Shown here: positions 7,801 to 10,867 of the stretch, piece after piece | Position numbering within the stretch: position 1 is the stretch's first letter | Layout: each line of letters opens with the position of its first letter | NCBI GenBank assembly: GCA_029933755.1 | Contig: JAOZNO010000060.1 | Location: forward strand, 1-10,867 | Source of the DNA: Bacteroidales bacterium | Lineage (GTDB): Bacteria; Bacteroidota; Bacteroidia; Bacteroidales; NBLH01 | Direction of reading: 5' to 3' | Length of the DNA stretch: 10,867 nucleotides | Made by a program: the position numbers and the translations under genes | Notes under the pieces: generated by a model | The model's database searches: none | What the model saw: the letters and a program-made list of their open reading frames with translations, nothing else | Told to the model about the DNA's origin: nothing

Positions 7801-8101
7801 ATCAGCTTCATTATTATCTGTTTCGAAAGAAAATAAGCGTGTCGATATTGACAATATGAATGCTATGACAATGAATGCTATTAAAATATTTGACCATGAT
7901 GTAAAAGTTAGAAGCTTACTTTTTTCTAAAGAAGACCGACTTTATGGGCTGTGTGAAGATAATACCATACGTTTTTGGGAAAAAGACAATAAAGTTTATG
8001 CAAATAAGGTTAAATCTATGATATCAAGAGAATTTACTAAAGAAGAATGGGATCTCTATGTAGGGAAAAATGTTCCATTTGGGCAAAATAAAGAAAAATA
8101 A
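4811..8101 (+). CDS. nSTAND1-type NTPase with membrane segment, coiled coil and WD40 propeller
   Basis: A 1096-residue multidomain signalling NTPase. The opening CPYPGLRPFTEDESIFFKGR is the hallmark of nSTAND1 proteins. Walker A GASGDGKS lies at 46-53, Walker B with acidic pair LFILADQFEEFF at 153-164 (D158, E161, E162), and a sensor-like TMRSDF at 205-210. A helical STAND region continues to about 560. KRKRRRR (562-568) is followed by one membrane segment (about 569-588, VVYFLTTLVIMIVLSGFTYW), then a charged coiled coil to about 715 with EEQK/AEQQ-type repeats. WD40-like blades run from about 775 to 1075; the clearest begins GH at 858-859 and ends IKIW at 884-887. The tail FTKEEWDLYVGKNVPF is a motif seen at the end of other Bacteroidota WD40 proteins. 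The GTG start is chosen because the nSTAND1 opening follows at once and the next in-frame ATG lies beyond Walker A. Basic residues before the membrane segment predict NTPase inside and propeller outside (periplasm). Ligand and output are unknown. Confidence 0.88.
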   Translation: MSTKICPYPGLRPFTEDESIFFKGRDLHIRQIIKQLEDKKITIITGASGDGKSSLVYAGVIPNARAGFFHAEYNNWLMCDFKPERSPLINLAHSLSESMELNQNEIEQELKLGFSSLIKIYKNSHYYIDKESDQWQNADKEERKELKSKAANLFILADQFEEFFTNPENYLEGVPSEEAYTTINVLLETASIAITENLPVYIVFTMRSDFISQSVAFKGLPEFIGYSQFFVPRLQRNELQQVIEEPAMLAGGKISKRLSETLINELKDGFDQLPVIQHTLSQLWSVAKNGDDEIDLVHLVKLAGLQTKYLSEDDLQEFNSWIKHEDKFKQKFYSEAELSNVLNTHANILYETAYFYYSEIVSWADQNISEEDAKFIIKIAFQSLTKIDKGRAVRNRVSLREITDIINREDIIYETVCGVLNVFRLPNNNFVRPYIVQSDIETQYLPADTVLDITHEALIRNWGLLSFWENEEKENFNDFQDFKIQLQRWLDNEKSVEFLLPLGTLVHFEKWYKKFTPNKYWIAKYDKSFDSVEEQLERADILADDIYEYLAESRQTIRQIEKRKRRRRVVYFLTTLVIMIVLSGFTYWAMQERENAIIQQRYAEEQKALTEQQKIFAEQQRNKAISATKLADIERLKAEYNANEALRAKIQSDSAQKYAVFMQIIAEEQSEIAKKETKKAKNEKIRADEQRTLAEEQKVLAEVASDSANSLSYLALSRALALKAQNNYENSEINLLLAIQAYKFNNEYGGIQRHPDIYNALRYSLMANGKSNILDISKDKIISFFVSGSNLIFHTINNSVAVYDIKNRKIVSQTALFKSKIPVNTSYFLTENILVIGFENKEQKLVYIKEKKKYKLKGHTSLIRSADLNPDNSEFATAGRDKTIKIWKLQKEDQSSLKSIKTDSRVNAIKYMADNKHILAATNNGSIILWDIANEKQTLLDKKDGTRAISIGISDKRDILAVGFDNGSVLIFYPNKNFSRKNYLLSNAGINSIDFNSSASLLSVSKENKRVDIDNMNAMTMNAIKIFDHDVKVRSLLFSKEDRLYGLCEDNTIRFWEKDNKVYANKVKSMISREFTKEEWDLYVGKNVPFGQNKEK

Positions 8102-8121
8102 AAAATAAGCAGATGAAACAA

Positions 8122-8149
8122 GCCCCGTAAAAAAGCGGGGCAGGCTATG
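8122..8149. repeat. Hairpin plus CAGGCTATG, copy 1
   Basis: GCCCCG (8122-8127) and CGGGGC (8136-8141) form a perfect six-pair GC stem around an eight-base loop. CAGGCTATG (8141-8149) follows at the last stem base. It lies 20 bases after the NTPase stop. There is no T tract, so simple intrinsic termination is unlikely; it may attenuate read-through or stabilise the upstream mRNA end. Confidence 0.5.
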
Positions 8150-8196
8150 ATTAAAAGAATTATTAAACATTCAAGCTAATGATTATTTTACATCAT

Positions 8197-8228
8197 GCGG
8201 TACTTCCGCAGTAGCGGAACAGGCTATG
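8197..8228. repeat. Hairpin plus CAGGCTATG, copy 2
   Basis: TTCCGC (8204-8209) and GCGGAA (8214-8219) form a perfect six-pair stem with loop AGTA, followed by CAGGCTATG (8220-8228), identical to copy 1 at a 79-base offset. An alternative stem GCGG (8197-8200) with CCGC (8206-8209) uses the same bases, so two exclusive folds are possible. It lies 31 bases before the next start codon. Confidence 0.48.
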
Positions 8229-8259
8229 TGGCAAATGAAAGCAATTAAAAAATAAACAC

Positions 8260-9318
8260 ATGAAAAATAAGTTCATTTTACTAATAAGCTTCCTTTTTAT
8301 AGCATTAAGTAGTTTTGCCCAAACCGAATGTGAAGATAAAGTGGTTGAAGCTCAAAAACTATATGAAGAAGGGAAATATAAGGATGTAGCTGCAATTCTC
8401 GAATTAGTTTTTGATGAATGTAAGCTAAACAGTGAGCAAAAAAAAGAAGCCATGAAATACCTTATTGGTGCATATTATGAAATGGATGAGCTTGAATTAG
8501 GCGAAGAGCAGATAATAAGCTTTTTAAAAAAACACCCATATTATATAGCCAGTAAAAAAAATGACCCATATGCATTTCGAGAAGAACTTAAGAAGTTCAA
8601 GTCATGGTCAAGATTTTATGTAGGTGCTAAAGTTGGTATTCCAACAGCAATTGTAACAGTTGATAAAATATATCCAATTTTAGATACAGCAGATTATAAT
8701 CAGGAATTTAAGTCAAGTCAGGCTATCGCTTTTGCTCTTGAAATTGGATGGAATCTTAACAAATACATTTCGGTGGCTTCAGGTATTGGGGGAAATATTC
8801 TAAGCTTATCTCAATCCATTCCTATGTACCAGGGTTTAAATTTTAATTATTCTGAGTCTATAATTGAAATGAGTGTTCCTTTATACATAAAGCTTTCTTA
8901 CCCACTCAGAGGAGGCTTTATTCCTTCTGTTTATGCCGGAGCTGAAATCACAAGCCTTTATTCTGCAGAATATAGTTATAATTATACAGCTTCAGATCTT
9001 GCTGATAATGATTTGGCATTTATGCTTAACAAAAAAAGGAATAATGCAGAAATAGATCATCTAACTGAACGAACTGAATATAGACAAGCAGCAATAGCAG
9101 GTGCAAGATTCACATATCAACTAAAAAAAATTAACTTTTATCTTGATTTCAAGTTTAAAAAAGAATTAGACTTATATAATAATCCTGAGCACCGATTTGT
9201 ACATACAGACCTATATATTAGCAATAGTTATGTTATACCTGATATTTATTTGGATTTTTATGAAATATCAGCAGGTTTTGTATTCAACTTTGCTTATAAA
9301 GTTAAATCAAAGTATTAG
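8260..9318 (+). CDS. Secreted helical-repeat plus outer-membrane beta-barrel protein
   Basis: A 352-residue protein with a clear Sec signal peptide: K-rich start, hydrophobic FILLISFLFIALSSFA, and probable cleavage after A20 before QTECED. Residues about 22-112 are helical with TPR-like features (AQKLYEEGKYKDVAAILELV, then LIGAYYEMDELELGEEQIIS), with cysteines C24 and C54 that could form a disulfide in the periplasm. From about 119 (FYVGAKVGIPTA) to the C-terminus the sequence has alternating aromatic/hydrophobic strands separated by polar turns and ends in aromatic-rich strands (YEISAGFVFNFAYKV), as in PorT-like outer-membrane barrels of Bacteroidota. It would sit in the outer membrane with its helical part in the periplasm. 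It lies 158 bases after the NTPase gene on the same strand; the intervening hairpins may tune read-through. No enzymatic motif is seen. A role as envelope partner of the predicted periplasmic WD40 domain is inference. Confidence 0.72.
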   Translation: MKNKFILLISFLFIALSSFAQTECEDKVVEAQKLYEEGKYKDVAAILELVFDECKLNSEQKKEAMKYLIGAYYEMDELELGEEQIISFLKKHPYYIASKKNDPYAFREELKKFKSWSRFYVGAKVGIPTAIVTVDKIYPILDTADYNQEFKSSQAIAFALEIGWNLNKYISVASGIGGNILSLSQSIPMYQGLNFNYSESIIEMSVPLYIKLSYPLRGGFIPSVYAGAEITSLYSAEYSYNYTASDLADNDLAFMLNKKRNNAEIDHLTERTEYRQAAIAGARFTYQLKKINFYLDFKFKKELDLYNNPEHRFVHTDLYISNSYVIPDIYLDFYEISAGFVFNFAYKVKSKY

Positions 9319-9395
9319 AAAAAAACATACTTAAATAATTATTTATTAGATGCGATTACTTACAATCATAAAAATATTTTAAAAAAAGCTACGAA

Positions 9396-10631
9396 ATGAA
9401 ATATTCAGTTTATACAATTCTAATTTTAAGTTTTTTTTACTTTTCTTGTCAAAAAAATGACCCAGAAATTGCAGGTGTGGATGAATTATCAGCTATTTCT
9501 TATTCTGAAAAAATATATACTCAACCTGTTAATATCAATAACCAGATAATATCGGTTATTAATGATGGCACATCAACTTTTTTAAATGCTTACGATCAAA
9601 ATGGTTTAAAAGTGTGGAGTTCAAATATAGATGGATATATTATACCAGATTTATCTTTCGATGATTTATCTTTTTTAGAACTACAAAAAAACAGTCAGGG
9701 CGAAGTTTTACTTAATATGTATCATGTAGATCGAGACGAAGAAACACTTAAATCCGTAAAGTTTACTAATTATGGCATTTACCATAGTGAGTTTACTGAT
9801 TACATTCACCAAACAGATACAATTATACACCAAACAGATACAATTGACTTGCAAGGTGATTCTGAATTTACAGCTAATGGAATAGTAGCCTTGTCTGATG
9901 GTACAACTGCTGTAATTTCATACTGGAAACCCAATTTGCCAGATACAACTTTTATTCAAATGTCTCTTTATAGCACAAGTGGTTACCATATAGCTGAACG
10001 ATATTTTATTCTAAACGAAACTGTTGATATAGGCTATGTTTACATTTCATCGAGCAATAGTTTAATTCTTGAATCATACAACGAGGCTGATGACACAAAA
10101 TTTTATATTATAAATACCCAAAGCAATGCAATATTTGTAAGTCCTGTTCTACCTATATTTGATTTATATTCATTTTATGAAAACTCTAATGGACATTTTA
10201 TATTTACAGCTAGTACTTTTAATGCTTCCTTAGATTATTTGGGGCTGGTAATTAGCATCAGTAGTCAAGGGAATTATTTATGGCATAAAACTTATTTTAA
10301 TAGTTCTGCATGGATGTTTATGTCAACAACTGAAACAACTGACGGATACTTATTTACAGGCTTTGATACAAAAAACATTTTAGTGGAAAACTTTGATTGG
10401 CGAACAACATTTAATACTGAAAATGTTAAAGCAGTTGTTTTAAAAACAGATTTTCAAGGGAATTTTGAAAATAATATTGGTTGGTCAAGTACTTTGCAAA
10501 CAGGGGAATCAACTGTAGGAGCAGCTGTTTTAAATAATGAAAATCTTACTTTTTTTGGTGGGAAATATGACAGGTCTATACATAATACTATTATTTTAAA
10601 ATTAAATCAAGACGGCACTGTAATAAACTAA
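9396..10631 (+). CDS. Putative lipoprotein with beta-propeller-like repeats
   Basis: A 411-residue protein with a type II signal peptide: MKYSVYTILILSFFYFSC, lipid-bearing C18 in a somewhat unusual lipobox (Y-F-S-C), followed by QKNDPE. The mature part is made of recurring beta-rich units such as NAYDQNGLKVWSSNI, ISSQGNYLWHKTYF and the final IILKLNQDGTVIN, each placing a turn (D/N-x-N/D-G) before a tryptophan or hydrophobic strand. This resembles propeller-type surface or periplasmic lipoproteins of Bacteroidota. Residues 137-150 are a perfect tandem duplication of IHQTDTI from a 21-base repeat. No catalytic motif is visible. It follows the barrel gene by 77 bases without a terminator between, so both may be co-transcribed with the upstream STAND/TIR pair. 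Function is unknown; a sensor or ligand-binding role at the envelope is possible. Confidence 0.68.
   Translation: MKYSVYTILILSFFYFSCQKNDPEIAGVDELSAISYSEKIYTQPVNINNQIISVINDGTSTFLNAYDQNGLKVWSSNIDGYIIPDLSFDDLSFLELQKNSQGEVLLNMYHVDRDEETLKSVKFTNYGIYHSEFTDYIHQTDTIIHQTDTIDLQGDSEFTANGIVALSDGTTAVISYWKPNLPDTTFIQMSLYSTSGYHIAERYFILNETVDIGYVYISSSNSLILESYNEADDTKFYIINTQSNAIFVSPVLPIFDLYSFYENSNGHFIFTASTFNASLDYLGLVISISSQGNYLWHKTYFNSSAWMFMSTTETTDGYLFTGFDTKNILVENFDWRTTFNTENVKAVVLKTDFQGNFENNIGWSSTLQTGESTVGAAVLNNENLTFFGGKYDRSIHNTIILKLNQDGTVIN
9804..9845 (+). repeat. Two tandem 21-base repeats inside the lipoprotein gene
   Basis: Units 9804-9824 and 9825-9845 differ at one base and each encode IHQTDTI (residues 137-143 and 144-150). 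The in-frame duplication suggests slippage and a tolerant surface loop. Confidence 0.85.
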
Positions 10632-10632
10632 T

Positions 10633-10775
10633 ATGGGTATGTAATCATTACCCGTAATTAACAAAGCATATTGATAATATATTAATATTCAGTAGATTAA
10701 AATATTTTATAAGGAAACATAACTTATTGATTTATTTACACTTAATATTCGTACGGGTGAAGATGACATACCCAC
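10633..10775. repeat. Inverted pair of about 24-base repeats after the lipoprotein gene
   Basis: Positions 10633-10656, read on the minus strand, match 10752-10775 read on the plus strand with about five differences; both contain ACGGGT, GAT and ACATACCCA. Each copy can also fold on itself through GGGT/ACCC. The left copy begins two bases after the lipoprotein stop codon. The pair bounds about 143 bases of AT-rich DNA without a gene, as terminal repeats of a tiny mobile element would. No target duplication was identified. Confidence 0.45.
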
Positions 10776-10817
10776 GTAAACTAATTAGTGTTTGTCCATA
10801 AAGTGTGCTTTTCTGGA

Positions 10818-10848
10818 AACTTACCAAGTCTGAAAGACTTTGCAAGTT
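10818..10848. repeat. 31-base hairpin near the right edge
   Basis: AACTTACCAAGTCT (10818-10831) and AGACTTTGCAAGTT (10835-10848) are reverse complements at 12 of 14 positions around loop GAA. There is no following T tract. It resembles short repetitive palindromes scattered between genes in Bacteroidota genomes. Confidence 0.55.
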
Positions 10849-10867
10849 GAGTACTAACTTAGTAAGT

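Noticed and set aside
8122..8141. GC-rich hairpin as an intrinsic terminator after the NTPase gene
   Set aside because: The stem is not followed by a T tract, so it is listed as a repeat rather than a terminator.
10732..10866. Minus-strand open frame of 45 codons reaching the window edge
   Set aside because: It crosses the 31-base hairpin and the right inverted repeat, has no recognisable motif, and its start lies outside; not enough to call a gene.

Overview
The window looks like a Bacteroidota chromosome segment. It is AT-rich, shows no clear Shine-Dalgarno sequences, has A-rich leaders before start codons, and has two divergent promoters that fit the Bacteroidota primary-sigma pattern (TTTG, 19 bases, TAnnTTTG). 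It also encodes a PorT-like outer-membrane barrel and a lipoprotein of the kind common in this phylum. No rRNA, tRNA or CRISPR array was seen.

Left part (1-3572): a Crp/Fnr-type regulator, cut by the window edge, is read leftward. A four-gene sulfur operon is read rightward: sulfide:quinone oxidoreductase-like flavoprotein, DUF1641 protein, DsrC/TusE-like sulfur carrier, DsrE-like protein. The shared 200-base region holds both promoters and a perfect 24-base palindrome, a good candidate operator for the regulator. The likely logic is sulfide oxidation at the membrane, with sulfane sulfur passed to or from small cysteine carriers. The DsrC-like protein keeps only the penultimate cysteine. Three operon genes share AACTTAAA 8-10 bases before the start codon. 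A roughly 221-base foldback element begins at the dsrE-like stop codon and is followed by a strong intrinsic terminator.

Middle and right (3573-10631): after about 320 bases with no recognised gene comes a rightward cluster of four. The genes are a protein with two TIR-like domains, a 1096-residue nSTAND1-type NTPase (Walker A/B, one membrane segment, long coiled coil, WD40 propeller), a secreted protein with a helical front and an outer-membrane barrel, and a putative lipoprotein. The first pair is separated by only nine bases and looks like a STAND/TIR signalling or conflict module. Charges around the membrane segment predict the NTPase in the cytoplasm and the WD40 propeller in the periplasm. 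With the two envelope proteins downstream, the cluster could be a trans-envelope sensing device; this is inference. It is the most interesting part of the window.

Right edge (10632-10867): non-coding as far as can be seen. It holds a diverged inverted pair of about 24-base repeats and a 31-base hairpin, which suggests small repetitive elements.
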